DNA of 6,761 bases. Origin: Acetobacteraceae bacterium (lineage in GTDB: Bacteria; Pseudomonadota; Alphaproteobacteria; Acetobacterales; Acetobacteraceae). The position numbers and the translations under genes were made by a program. Under the pieces are notes generated by a model that was not told the origin of the DNA, ran no database searches, and saw nothing but the letters and a program-made list of their open reading frames with translations. Shown here piece after piece: positions 1 to 6,143 of the stretch. The stretch is taken from positions 1-6,761 of the forward strand of contig CANHTE010000072.1 of assembly GCA_947462945.1 (NCBI GenBank). Direction: 5' to 3'. Each line of letters opens with the position of its first letter. Position 1 is the stretch's first letter.

Positions 1-822
1 CTGAAAGACGAGTTCCGCTTTGCCGGGGATGATGTGCGGCGCATTGGGCTCCAGCGTGATGCGACCGCAGGTCCAGACCGTGCGCTCGCTGATATGCATG
101 GGGAAGCGCTCATCAATCAGGCTGAGCACCCGCATGGCGGCGACGGCGGCGTCCTTGCGTTCGGCCATGGTGGTGCCGCCGGTGTGGTCCTGCTGGCCGA
201 GCACGGTGATGCGGAAATAGCGAATGCCGACAATGCCGGTGACCACGCCGCTGCGCAGGCCGGCATTCTCCAGCTGCGTGCCCTGCTCGATATGGAGTTC
301 GAAAAACCCCTTGTAGCGCGTGGGGTCCAGCCGCTCGCGCGGCAGGCCTTCCAGCCCCGCCTCGCGCAGCGCCTCACGCAGGGGCTTGCCGGACATGTTG
401 TGCGCGGCCGCGTCCATCTGCGCTTCGCTGACATCGCCGATCAGGCTGCGGCTGCCCAGGAAGGTGCCATAATGCCCCTCCTCATCCGCGAAGGCGACGA
501 CATCCACGGGCAGGCCCGCACGCGCCAAAGCGAGGCCCGCCAGCACACCCAGCGCGCCATCCAGCCAGCCGGCCTCGTTCTGCGTCTCCAGATGGCTGCC
601 GACCAGCAGATGCGGCCCAGGGCCGGGATGGCGGCCGATGACGTTGCCGATGCCATCCATGCTGGGCTCCAGCCCCACCTCGCGCAGCCGGTCCATCAGC
701 CAATGCCGGCTTTGCATGTCCTCGGCCGTATAGGTCGGGCGGTGCACGCCGGTCTTGAACTGGCCGATCTGGCGCAGTTCGTGCAGGTCCGCCAGGAAGC
801 GGGCGGTGTCCACTTCAGCCAC
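1..822 (-). CDS. M20-family zinc amidohydrolase (carbamoylase/allantoate amidohydrolase group), copy A, 3' end cut by window
   Basis: The 274 visible codons read without a stop from a GTG at 822-820; the C-terminal third lies off the left edge. This family uses a two-metal centre to hydrolyse the C-N bond of N-carbamoyl or ureido compounds, releasing ammonia and CO2. Visible motifs are GSHLE (metal His77), WLDGALG (Asp88), ADEEGH (Glu114 catalytic base and Glu115 ligand) and ELHIEQG (His177). A lid-domain segment reads QDHTGGTTM, with His213. It aligns without gaps to the neighbouring copy B, with 197 of 274 residues identical by my count. GTG is chosen because no ATG precedes the conserved N-terminus, a GGAGG lies 9 nt upstream, and the start overlaps the end of copy B by 8 nt, which suggests translational coupling. 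Oddities shared with copy B: Glu replaces the usual Asp of the HxD motif, and HAGTTPM-type text is altered. The substrate cannot be named. Confidence 0.9.
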   Translation of the reverse strand, partial: MAEVDTARFLADLHELRQIGQFKTGVHRPTYTAEDMQSRHWLMDRLREVGLEPSMDGIGNVIGRHPGPGPHLLVGSHLETQNEAGWLDGALGVLAGLALARAGLPVDVVAFADEEGHYGTFLGSRSLIGDVSEAQMDAAAHNMSGKPLREALREAGLEGLPRERLDPTRYKGFFELHIEQGTQLENAGLRSGVVTGIVGIRYFRITVLGQQDHTGGTTMAERKDAAVAAMRVLSLIDERFPMHISERTVWTCGRITLEPNAPHIIPGKAELVFQ

Positions 823-2014
823 GGAGGAAGGCCTCCGCCGCATCGGCCATGATGCGGATGTTCAGCGCCAGATCCTCCTCCTTCGTATCCTCGGCCCAGT
901 GGTGGCTGATCCCGTTGATGGAGGGCGTGAAGATCATGGCCGCCGGCATCACGCGCGCCATGTATTGCGCGTCATGCCCCGCGCCGCTGGGCATGTGCTG
1001 CCATTGGCCATTGGCGTGGCGCGTGGCGGCCTCGGCCAGGGCGGCCTGCATGGCGGGGTCACAGGGGGCGGGCTTGCTTTGGCTCATCACCTCCACCGTC
1101 GTCACGGTGCGCTCCGTGCGGTTCATTTCCTGCACGACCGAGCGCATGCAGCGCTCCAGCCGCTCCAGCACGGCGGTATCAATGTCGCGGATCTGGAACA
1201 GCACCTCGGCAGCACCCGGAATGATGGAGGGCGCGCCAGGGTCCAGCGCGATGCGCCCGCAGGTCCAGACGGTGCGCGGCCCGCAGAGCATGGGGAACTC
1301 GCGGTCAATGCGGGCCAGCAGGCGGACGGCGGTCAGCCCCGCATCCTTGCGTTCGGCCATTGTGGTGCCGCCGGCATGGTCCTGCATGCCCTCGATCATG
1401 ATCCGGAACTGCCAGATGGCGACAATGCCGGTGACCACGCCCGTGCGGAGACTTTGCGATTCGAGCTGCGTGCCCTGCTCGATATGCATTTCGAAAAACC
1501 CCTTGTAGCGCGCGGGGTCCAGCCGCGGTCGGGCGACGCCTTCCAGCCCGGCTTCGCGCAGCGCCTGGCGCAGCGGCTTGCCGTGATAGCGGTTGGTCAG
1601 GCGATCAATCTCGCTCTCCTCCAACAGGCCGATCAGGGAGCGGCTGCCGATGAAGCTGCCGTAATGCCCCTCCTCATCGGCGAAGGCGACGACATCCACC
1701 GGCAGGCCGGCCCGTGCCAGGGCCACCCCCGCCACCACGCCCAGCGCGCCATCCAGCCAACCCGCCTGGTTCTGGCTCTCGATATGGCTGCCCACCAGCA
1801 AATGCAGCCCGGGGCCCGGATGGCGGCCAAAGACATTGCCGATGCCATCCATCGAGGCTTCCAGGCCGCATTCCCGCATGCGCTCCATCAGCCAGCGGCG
1901 GCTTTCCATATCCTCGGGCGAAAAGGTCGGGCGGTGCACGCCGGTCTTGTATTCGCCGATCTTCCGAAGCTCGTTCAGATCCCGGATGAACCGGTCCGTA
2001 TCCACCTGCGCCAT
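815..2014 (-). CDS. M20-family zinc amidohydrolase (carbamoylase/allantoate amidohydrolase group), copy B
   Basis: This complete 399-residue protein has a normal length for the hydantoinase/carbamoylase/allantoate amidohydrolase group. It is probably cytoplasmic, as no signal peptide is seen. Metal and catalytic positions are visible in order: His77 (GSHIES), Asp88 (WLDGALG), Glu114/Glu115 (ADEEGH), His177 (EMHIEQG), and His371 or His372 near the end (GISHHWAEDT). The MPSGAGHDAQ segment at 341-350 is typical of the family. The lid/dimerisation domain spans roughly 195-305 and contains QDHAGGTTM (His213). The usual AxNxIPG segment reads APSIIPG, so Ser263 stands where carbamoylases carry a substrate-binding Asn; the partner Arg, 13 residues later, is kept (Arg276). 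The HxD motif reads HxE. A GAGGG ribosome site lies 7 nt upstream of the ATG. The gene sits between the cysteine hydrolase and copy A in one direction. The family call is firm; the substrate is unknown. Confidence 0.93.
   Translation of the reverse strand: MAQVDTDRFIRDLNELRKIGEYKTGVHRPTFSPEDMESRRWLMERMRECGLEASMDGIGNVFGRHPGPGLHLLVGSHIESQNQAGWLDGALGVVAGVALARAGLPVDVVAFADEEGHYGSFIGSRSLIGLLEESEIDRLTNRYHGKPLRQALREAGLEGVARPRLDPARYKGFFEMHIEQGTQLESQSLRTGVVTGIVAIWQFRIMIEGMQDHAGGTTMAERKDAGLTAVRLLARIDREFPMLCGPRTVWTCGRIALDPGAPSIIPGAAEVLFQIRDIDTAVLERLERCMRSVVQEMNRTERTVTTVEVMSQSKPAPCDPAMQAALAEAATRHANGQWQHMPSGAGHDAQYMARVMPAAMIFTPSINGISHHWAEDTKEEDLALNIRIMADAAEAFLRG
832..836 (-). promoter_or_regulatory. Ribosome binding site supporting the GTG start of copy A
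   Basis: GGAGG on the minus strand lies 9 nt upstream of the GTG at 822 and inside the last codons of the preceding gene. It decides the start, because an ATG-only search misses this gene entirely. Confidence 0.65.
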
Positions 2015-2039
2015 GCTGAATCCCTCTCACGAAGGGGGC

Positions 2040-2067
2040 AGGATAGGCTGGGAATTCCGGGCCGCAA
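2040..2067 (-). promoter_or_regulatory. Weak possible sigma-70 promoter before the zinc hydrolase pair
   Basis: The 100-nt gap between the cysteine hydrolase stop and copy B holds TTGCGG (2067-2062) and TATCCT (2045-2040) on the minus strand, 16 nt apart. They match 3 of 6 and 4 of 6 consensus bases. An internal promoter would uncouple the zinc hydrolases from the sigma-54 promoter upstream. The match is poor and may be chance. I see no convincing terminator in this gap: short GC-rich inverted repeats occur but no T-run follows. Confidence 0.2.
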
Positions 2068-2114
2068 GCCAGCGCGTGGCCCTTCTGGCGCGGCATCGCT
2101 CCGCTTCTCGGCCA

Positions 2115-2795
2115 TCACTTGGGCAAAGCGGCCACCAGCGCCTCCGAATTGGACACAGTGCCGAAGACGCCGCCCTGCATCTTGACCATCTTGATGGCGG
2201 CCAGATGGTTGCCATGGTCGGTCGCGCCGCAGCAATCCTCCAGGATCAGGCATTCGAAGCCGCGGTCATTGGCCTCGCGCATGGTGGTATGGACGCAGAC
2301 ATCGGTGGTGATGCCCGTCAGGACCAGGTTGCGGATGCCGCGCTGGTGCAGAATCAGTTCCAGGTCAGTTGCGCAGAAGCTGCCTTTGCCGGGCTTGTCG
2401 ATGATGGTCTCACCCGGCAGCGGCGCAAGTTCCTGGATGATTTCCCAGCCCGGTTCGCCGCGCACCAGGATGCGGCCACATGGGCCAGGATCACCAATGC
2501 CCGCGCCGATGCGCTGCGAGCGCCAGCGCTTATTGGCCGGCAAATCGGCCAGGTCCGGCCGGTGTCCCTCACGAGTGTGGATCACCCAGTATCCCATGGC
2601 CCGCATGGCCGCCAGCACGCGCTGGATGGGGCCGATGGGCGCGCGGGTCATTGAAAGATCATAGCCCATCACGTCCACATAGCCGCCCTTGCCGCAGAAA
2701 TCGGTCTGCATGTCGATGACGATGAGCGCGGTGTTGCTGGGCGTCAGCGCGCCATCGAAGGGCCAGGCATAGGGGTCGGCGGGGATCGTCGGCAT
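2115..2795 (-). CDS. Isochorismatase-fold cysteine hydrolase, biuret hydrolase (BiuH)-like
   Basis: This 226-residue cytoplasmic amidohydrolase has the cysteine hydrolase triad Asp28 ([11 protein letters not shown]), Lys134 ([10 protein letters not shown]) and Cys167 ([11 protein letters not shown]), with the cis-peptide-type ITTD turn before the Cys. It resembles the Rhizobium biuret hydrolase BiuH, which converts biuret to allophanate and ammonia. From memory, BiuH uses Asp36, Lys142 and Cys175, with Gln215 in the pocket. A constant offset of 8 places these on Asp28, Lys134, Cys167 and Gln207 here (KMQGG). The segment [16 protein letters not shown] and the [10 protein letters not shown] stretch are also BiuH-like. 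Relatives with other substrates include triuret hydrolase, guanylurea hydrolase and the ureidoacrylate hydrolase RutB, so the substrate is not settled. No cyanuric acid hydrolase or allophanate hydrolase is visible. The gene leads the leftward operon, with a GGAGGA ribosome site and a sigma-54 promoter directly upstream. Confidence 0.88.
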   Translation of the reverse strand: MPTIPADPYAWPFDGALTPSNTALIVIDMQTDFCGKGGYVDVMGYDLSMTRAPIGPIQRVLAAMRAMGYWVIHTREGHRPDLADLPANKRWRSQRIGAGIGDPGPCGRILVRGEPGWEIIQELAPLPGETIIDKPGKGSFCATDLELILHQRGIRNLVLTGITTDVCVHTTMREANDRGFECLILEDCCGATDHGNHLAAIKMVKMQGGVFGTVSNSEALVAALPK

Positions 2796-2802
2796 GGGGT
2801 GC

Positions 2803-2808
2803 TCCTCC
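2803..2808 (-). promoter_or_regulatory. Ribosome binding site of the cysteine hydrolase
   Basis: GGAGGA on the minus strand lies 7 nt before the ATG at 2795. It falls inside the 19-nt leader predicted from the sigma-54 promoter, so promoter, leader and start codon agree with each other. Confidence 0.7.
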
Positions 2809-2824
2809 AGAGTGCCGGGGGCGA

Positions 2825-2840
2825 AGCAAATGGCGTGCCT
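2825..2840 (-). promoter_or_regulatory. Predicted sigma-54 (-24/-12) promoter of the leftward hydrolase operon
   Basis: The minus strand from 2840 to 2825 reads AGGCACGCCATTTGCT. The RpoN consensus is TGGCACG-N4-TTGCW, and only the first base differs. The GG and GC dinucleotides are 10 nt apart, as required. With the C of the GC at -12, transcription would start near 2814, giving a 19-nt leader with a GGAGGA ribosome site. RpoN promoters need an enhancer-binding activator such as NtrC. I did not find a clear NtrC-type palindrome nearby. Confidence 0.7.
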
Positions 2841-2841
2841 G

Positions 2842-2857
2842 TGGCATCACTCTTGCT
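2842..2857 (+). promoter_or_regulatory. Predicted sigma-54 (-24/-12) promoter of the rightward transporter/nitrile hydratase operon
   Basis: The plus strand reads TGGCATCACTCTTGCT, matching TGGCAY-N5-TTGCW at every defined position with the correct 10-nt GG to GC spacing. Transcription would start near 2868. That is 5 nt inside the frame opened by the ATG at 2863, so that ATG would not be in the transcript; a GTG at 2941 then becomes the better permease start. The site faces away from the leftward sigma-54 promoter with 1 bp between them, so two polymerases could not bind at once. Confidence 0.65.
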
Positions 2858-2940
2858 CAGCCATGGAATTGAGGCCGGCGAAAGCACGGCTGGCGCAAGG
2901 CCATGCCGAGAGGCTGGGCATTTTGGGGACGGGACTGCAC

Positions 2941-3705
2941 GTGGACGCGGCATGGCGGCGCTGGATGTTGATGTCGGTGGGGCCGCTGGCACTTTTTGCC
3001 ATTTGGTATGTGGCGCATGAGCAGGCCTGGGTCACGCAGCGGCTGCTGCCCTCACCGGTGCGCACGCTGCAATCCATCTGGACCAATATGACCCAGGGCG
3101 GGATGGGTGAGGATTTCCTGCGTACCTTATGGCGCACGCTGCAATCCTTCGGCATCGCGGCCGTATTTGGGGTGCCGTTGGGCATTGTCGTCGGCGCCAA
3201 TGCCAAGATCTATCGCTCCATTGAATTCCTGGTGGATTTCTTCCGATCCACGCCCGCCACCGCGATGTTCCCGCTGTTCATGATTCTGTTTGGCCTGGGG
3301 GATTTCGCGAAGATCGCCATCGCCGCCTTCGCGGCCTGGCTCGTGATCCTGTTCAACGTGGCCTATGGCGTGATGAATGCGCGGCAGACGCGCATCCTGG
3401 CGGCGCGCGTCATGGGTGCCTCGCGCCTGCGAATTTTCCGGGACGTGCTGTTCTACGAATGCCTGCCGCAGACCTTTGTCGGGCTGCGCACCGCCGTCTC
3501 ACTCGCGCTTGTCGTCATCGTGGTGGCTGAGATGTTCATCGGCGGCGATGACGGCCTGGGCAAGCGCATCATCGACAGCCAGATCACCTTCGACATGCCG
3601 CAGCTCTACGGAACCATCCTGGTCTCCGGCGTACTCGGCTACGGGTTGAACCTGGTTTTTCTCACCCTCGAAACCCGCCTGGTCCATTGGGCCGGGCGAT
3701 CCTGA
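2941..3705 (+). CDS. ABC transporter permease (SsuC/TauC/nitrate-type, BPD_transp_1 fold)
   Basis: From the GTG at 2941 this is a 254-residue inner-membrane protein, a usual size for the family. Hydrophobic spans are seen near residues 9-25, 68-88, 104-120, 122-144, 183-200 and 226-245. The cytoplasmic EAA-type loop that docks on the ATPase is at about 154-176, with Gly159 and a closing CLP. The N-terminus before span 1, then RLLPSPVRTLQSIW, is typical of SsuC-like permeases. Start choice: the frame is open further left, with ATGs at 2863 and 2794, but the 2794 ATG lies inside the divergent gene's start codon. The 2863 ATG precedes the predicted transcription start, and codons there are less GC-biased. 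GGGA lies 6 nt before the GTG. If no sigma-54 promoter acts, the 2863 start (280 residues) is the alternative. The gene is followed after 13 nt by the binding protein. Confidence 0.9.
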   Translation: MDAAWRRWMLMSVGPLALFAIWYVAHEQAWVTQRLLPSPVRTLQSIWTNMTQGGMGEDFLRTLWRTLQSFGIAAVFGVPLGIVVGANAKIYRSIEFLVDFFRSTPATAMFPLFMILFGLGDFAKIAIAAFAAWLVILFNVAYGVMNARQTRILAARVMGASRLRIFRDVLFYECLPQTFVGLRTAVSLALVVIVVAEMFIGGDDGLGKRIIDSQITFDMPQLYGTILVSGVLGYGLNLVFLTLETRLVHWAGRS

Positions 3706-3718
3706 ACCGGAGCGCAGC

Positions 3719-4705
3719 ATGACCACACGCCGTCACATCCTCGCGGGGCTGGGCGCCGCGCCATTGGCCGCCCCAGCCTTCGCCCAGGGCCGGCGCGATC
3801 GCGTCACCATCGCCTGGCTCCCCATCATGCAGACCATGGCCTTCTATGTGGCGCAGGAGGAAAAGCTGTTCGAGCGCGCCGGCATCGAAGTCGAGGCCGC
3901 GCGCTTCCAGGCGCCCAACCAGATCATCGACAGCCTGGTCGCCAACCGTGCCGATGTGGGCGCACCAGGCGCCGCCGCCGGCATTTCCGTGCTGGCCGAG
4001 GTGCAATTCCCCGGCACCTTCAAGGCCTTTGGGCTGCAAGGCGGCGGCATTGCGGTGAACCGCATCAATGACGGGCTGATCGTCGCCAACAATTCCACCA
4101 TCCGCGGCTTCGCCGATTTGCGCGGCAAGTCGCTCGGCCATTTGCCGGGTATCCAATGGCGCACAATTTCGCGCCACATGGTGCGCCGCGCCGGCCTCAA
4201 CCCGGATGGCGATGTGCGGCTGGTGGAAATGGCCGTGGGCTTGCAGGTGCAGGCGGTGATCGCGGGTTCGGTGGATGCCACGCTCTCGCTGGAACCGGTC
4301 GGCTCCATCGCGGTCGCGCTGGGCGAGGCGAAGCGCGCCATGACCAATCCGGTGGCCAGCGTGATCGCGGACCCGTTCTATTCCGGCGTCTCCCTGCTCA
4401 CCACCAAGTTCATGCGAGAGCGCCCCGCCGTGGCCCGCCGCGTGGTCGAGGTGCTGGACGAAGCAACCCGCCTGGCCGAGACGGAATATGACCGCCTGCG
4501 TGCCATCCTGCCGCGCTGGACGGCGGTTCAACCTGCACAAATCCCCATCGTGGCGCAGCCCTATCTGCGCGCCTGGCGTGACCTGAATGAGACCGACCTG
4601 AACTCCTACCAGGCGCTGGTGGATGTCTTTGCCGCGGAGGGCACGTTGCGCGCGCCCTTCGCGGTGCGGGACTTCATCCTCAAGCCTGCCGACATGGCGG
4701 GCTGA
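3719..4705 (+). CDS. ABC transporter periplasmic substrate-binding protein (SsuA/NMT1/THI5-like)
   Basis: This 328-residue binding protein begins with MTTRRHILAGLG, a twin-arginine-like signal peptide. A hydrophobic stretch and an AFA cleavage site after residue 22 follow. The mature part starts with VTIAWLPIMQTMAFYVAQEEKLFERAGIEVE in outline (residues 29-59), the classic N-lobe of SsuA/NMT1-type proteins for small organic nitrogen or sulfur compounds. DLRGKSLG at 133-140 and GSVDATLSLEP in the C-lobe also fit. It would deliver substrate to the permease encoded just upstream. A GGAG ribosome site lies 7 nt before the ATG. The stop overlaps the ATPase start by 1 nt (TGATG). The ligand cannot be read from sequence; the downstream enzymes suggest a nitrile, cyano or ureido compound. 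The family spans taurine, sulfonates, nitrate, pyrimidine precursors, riboflavin and others. Confidence 0.9.
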   Translation: MTTRRHILAGLGAAPLAAPAFAQGRRDRVTIAWLPIMQTMAFYVAQEEKLFERAGIEVEAARFQAPNQIIDSLVANRADVGAPGAAAGISVLAEVQFPGTFKAFGLQGGGIAVNRINDGLIVANNSTIRGFADLRGKSLGHLPGIQWRTISRHMVRRAGLNPDGDVRLVEMAVGLQVQAVIAGSVDATLSLEPVGSIAVALGEAKRAMTNPVASVIADPFYSGVSLLTTKFMRERPAVARRVVEVLDEATRLAETEYDRLRAILPRWTAVQPAQIPIVAQPYLRAWRDLNETDLNSYQALVDVFAAEGTLRAPFAVRDFILKPADMAG

Positions 4706-5487
4706 TGGCTGATCTGACGTGGTTCACGCCCGGCACGCACATCACCGTGCGGGGCCTGCGCAAATCCTTTGGTGGCAATCCGGTCTATGTCGGCTTTGAC
4801 ATTGACCTGCCAAAGGGGCGCATCGTCTCGGTCTTCGGGCCGAATGGCTGTGGCAAATCGACCTTCATCAACATGGTGGCCGGGCTGCTGCCCTTCGATG
4901 GCGGCGAAATCCTGTTCGAAGGCAAGACGATCCGCGAGACGCGCATCGGCTACGTCTTCCAGAATTATCGCGAGGCGCTGTTTCCCTGGCAGCGCGCACT
5001 CGACAATATCCATTACCCGCTCAAGCTCATGGGCGTCCCCCGCGCGGAACGGAACCGCCGGATCGAGGAACTTGTCGCGGGGTTTGACCTGAAGTTCGAC
5101 CTGCACCGCTACCCCTACGAACTCTCAGGCGGCCAGCAGCAGACCGTCTCCATCATGCGCTCCCTGGTCATCGAGCCGGAGGTGCTGTTCCTGGATGAGC
5201 CCTTCTCGGCGCTGGATTACGAGATGACGCTGATCATGCGCGACCAATTGCAAAAGGTGCTGATCGCCCGCGGCACCACCGCAGTGCTGGTGAGCCATGA
5301 CCTGGAGGAGGCGATCTATCTGGCGGATAAGCTCCTCCTGCTCACGCGCCGCCCCTCACGCATCGCGGAATTCCTGGACATCCCCCTGCCCCGCCCGCGC
5401 AGCCCCGCGACATTGACCGACACGGAATTCGTGCGCATCAAGGCGCATGCGCTGGAGGTCTTCCAGACGGCAGTGCGGGGGAGTTAG
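4705..5487 (+). CDS. ABC transporter ATPase (SsuB/TauB/NrtD-type)
   Basis: This 260-residue cytoplasmic ATPase powers the importer. Walker A is GPNGCGKST at 45-53 and the Q-loop Gln is at 86. The signature LSGGQQQ is at 140-146, where the common QRQ is QQQ. Walker B is VLFLDEP at 160-166, the D-loop SALD is at 168-171, and the switch His is at 198 (SHDLEEAIYLAD). The PFSALD text and the length are typical of the sulfonate/nitrate/taurine class. The start overlaps the binding protein stop by 1 nt, and the stop codon directly abuts the next ATG. Both arrangements point to a single transcript and coupled translation. All catalytic motifs are intact, so a working transporter is likely. Confidence 0.95.
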   Translation: MADLTWFTPGTHITVRGLRKSFGGNPVYVGFDIDLPKGRIVSVFGPNGCGKSTFINMVAGLLPFDGGEILFEGKTIRETRIGYVFQNYREALFPWQRALDNIHYPLKLMGVPRAERNRRIEELVAGFDLKFDLHRYPYELSGGQQQTVSIMRSLVIEPEVLFLDEPFSALDYEMTLIMRDQLQKVLIARGTTAVLVSHDLEEAIYLADKLLLLTRRPSRIAEFLDIPLPRPRSPATLTDTEFVRIKAHALEVFQTAVRGS

Positions 5488-5862
5488 ATGAACGAGCCAC
5501 CCTTTCGCGGCTATCACGATATTGGAGGGCTGCCCGGCGGCCCCATCCAGCAGGATGAGCACCCCTTCGCCGATTGGCAGAAGCTCTCCGAGGCCATTCG
5601 CGGCGCGCTGGAACAAAAGGACCGCTGCGTATCGCTCGATGAAATCCGCCGCGCCTTCGAAAGCTTCGGGGAGCCGCTCTACGAAACTCTTGGCTTTTAC
5701 GAACGCCGCGCCGAGGCACTGACCATGCTCCTGGATGAAAAGGGCCTGGTGGCGCGTGCCGAAGTGCTGGCCCGCATGGATGCGTTGGCCGCCGGGCGCA
5801 GCCAACGCGTGGACCATGCCGCCAAGACCGTCATCCGCCCCCTTGGGACGGAGGCCCCCTGA
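5488..5862 (+). CDS. Nitrile hydratase beta subunit N-terminal half as a separate protein (thiocyanate hydrolase beta-like)
   Basis: This 124-residue protein matches the N-terminal half of nitrile hydratase beta: YHDIGGLPGGPI at 9-20 (compare GVHDLAGVQGFG in Rhodococcus), then FADW, SLDEIR at 49-54, and FYERRAEALTMLLDEKGL at 70-87. It then stops where a fused beta subunit would continue into its SH3-like barrel. Arg54 aligns with Rhodococcus beta Arg56, which hydrogen-bonds the oxidised metal-site cysteines (alignment from memory). Two pocket tyrosines differ: Tyr37 aligns with Glu35 and Tyr72 with Phe70. The same split occurs in thiocyanate hydrolase (scnB-scnA-scnC order) and in the three-subunit toyocamycin nitrile hydratase. 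GGGGGAG lies just before the start, inside the end of the ATPase gene. The stop overlaps the next start by 1 nt. The family is clear; the substrate (nitrile, thiocyanate or other cyano compound) is not. Confidence 0.85.
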   Translation: MNEPPFRGYHDIGGLPGGPIQQDEHPFADWQKLSEAIRGALEQKDRCVSLDEIRRAFESFGEPLYETLGFYERRAEALTMLLDEKGLVARAEVLARMDALAAGRSQRVDHAAKTVIRPLGTEAP

Positions 5863-6143
5863 TGCCCCGCTTCCAGCCCGGCGACAGCGTGCGTGTTCTG
5901 GACCTGCATCGGCCAGGCCATGTGCGCATCCCGTTCTTCGTGCGGCACAAGACCGGCGTGGTGGAGCGGCATTGCGGCGCCTATCCCAACCCCGAAGAAC
6001 TGGGCCATGGCCGCCCCGGCCTGCCGCCGATTGACCTCTACCGCGTGCATTTCCGCCAAGCCCAGCTCTGGCCCGACTATGCCGGGCCAGCGCAGGACAC
6101 GTTGGAAATCGAAGTGTACGAACATTGGCTGGCACCTGCCTGA
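5862..6143 (+). CDS. Nitrile hydratase beta subunit C-terminal half, SH3-like barrel, as a separate protein (thiocyanate hydrolase alpha-like)
   Basis: This 93-residue protein is the C-terminal SH3-like barrel of nitrile hydratase beta: FQPGDSVRVLD at 4-14, PGHVRIPFFVRHKTGVVE at 18-35, HCGAYPNPEELGHG, then LYRVHF and a closing VYEHWLAPA. Arg22 in GHVRIP aligns with Rhodococcus beta Arg141, the second arginine that contacts the modified cysteines (alignment from memory). Its start fits a true gene rather than a frameshifted beta subunit: it has its own ATG and a strong GGAGG 7 nt upstream, and it overlaps the preceding stop by 1 nt. The preceding protein also ends in a proline-rich tail of the kind that would link the two halves. 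It should assemble with its two neighbours into a three-subunit enzyme. Confidence 0.85.
   Translation: MPRFQPGDSVRVLDLHRPGHVRIPFFVRHKTGVVERHCGAYPNPEELGHGRPGLPPIDLYRVHFRQAQLWPDYAGPAQDTLEIEVYEHWLAPA

Noticed and set aside
1..822. Copy A as a decayed pseudogene, because no ATG-started frame of that length is present
   Set aside because: Reading from GTG 822 gives 274 uninterrupted codons that align without gaps to copy B with all visible catalytic residues kept.
34..852. A 272-residue plus-strand open frame at the left end
   Set aside because: It is antisense to copy A of the zinc hydrolase, in the mirror frame of the 755-2185 shadow, and its text (for example the DNAGDHAAAQ-type region) parallels that shadow because the two genes beneath are paralogs.
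2015..2114. A terminator hairpin between the cysteine hydrolase and copy B
   Set aside because: GGGCC/GGCCC and GCCA/TGGC repeats exist, but stems are short or widely spaced and no T-run follows.
755..2185. A 476-residue plus-strand open frame across the zinc hydrolase region
   Set aside because: It lies antisense to a gene with intact family motifs, has low-complexity Ala/Gly/His/Arg-rich text with no recognisable domain, and is a usual by-product of GC-rich coding DNA.
2987..3000. TGGCACTTTTTGCC as a third sigma-54 site
   Set aside because: The spacing between GG and GC is too short by about two bases, and it lies inside the first membrane span of the permease.
3060..3147. A repeated 16-mer GCGCACGCTGCAATCC (two copies about 70 nt apart)
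   Set aside because: Both copies encode similar RTLQS peptides in the permease, and no further copies were seen; treated as coincidence of coding.
5488..6143. A frameshifted single nitrile hydratase beta gene
   Set aside because: The second half has its own ATG, a strong GGAGG 7 nt upstream and a clean 1-nt stop/start overlap like other junctions in the operon, and natural split-beta enzymes are known. A sequencing error cannot be fully excluded.
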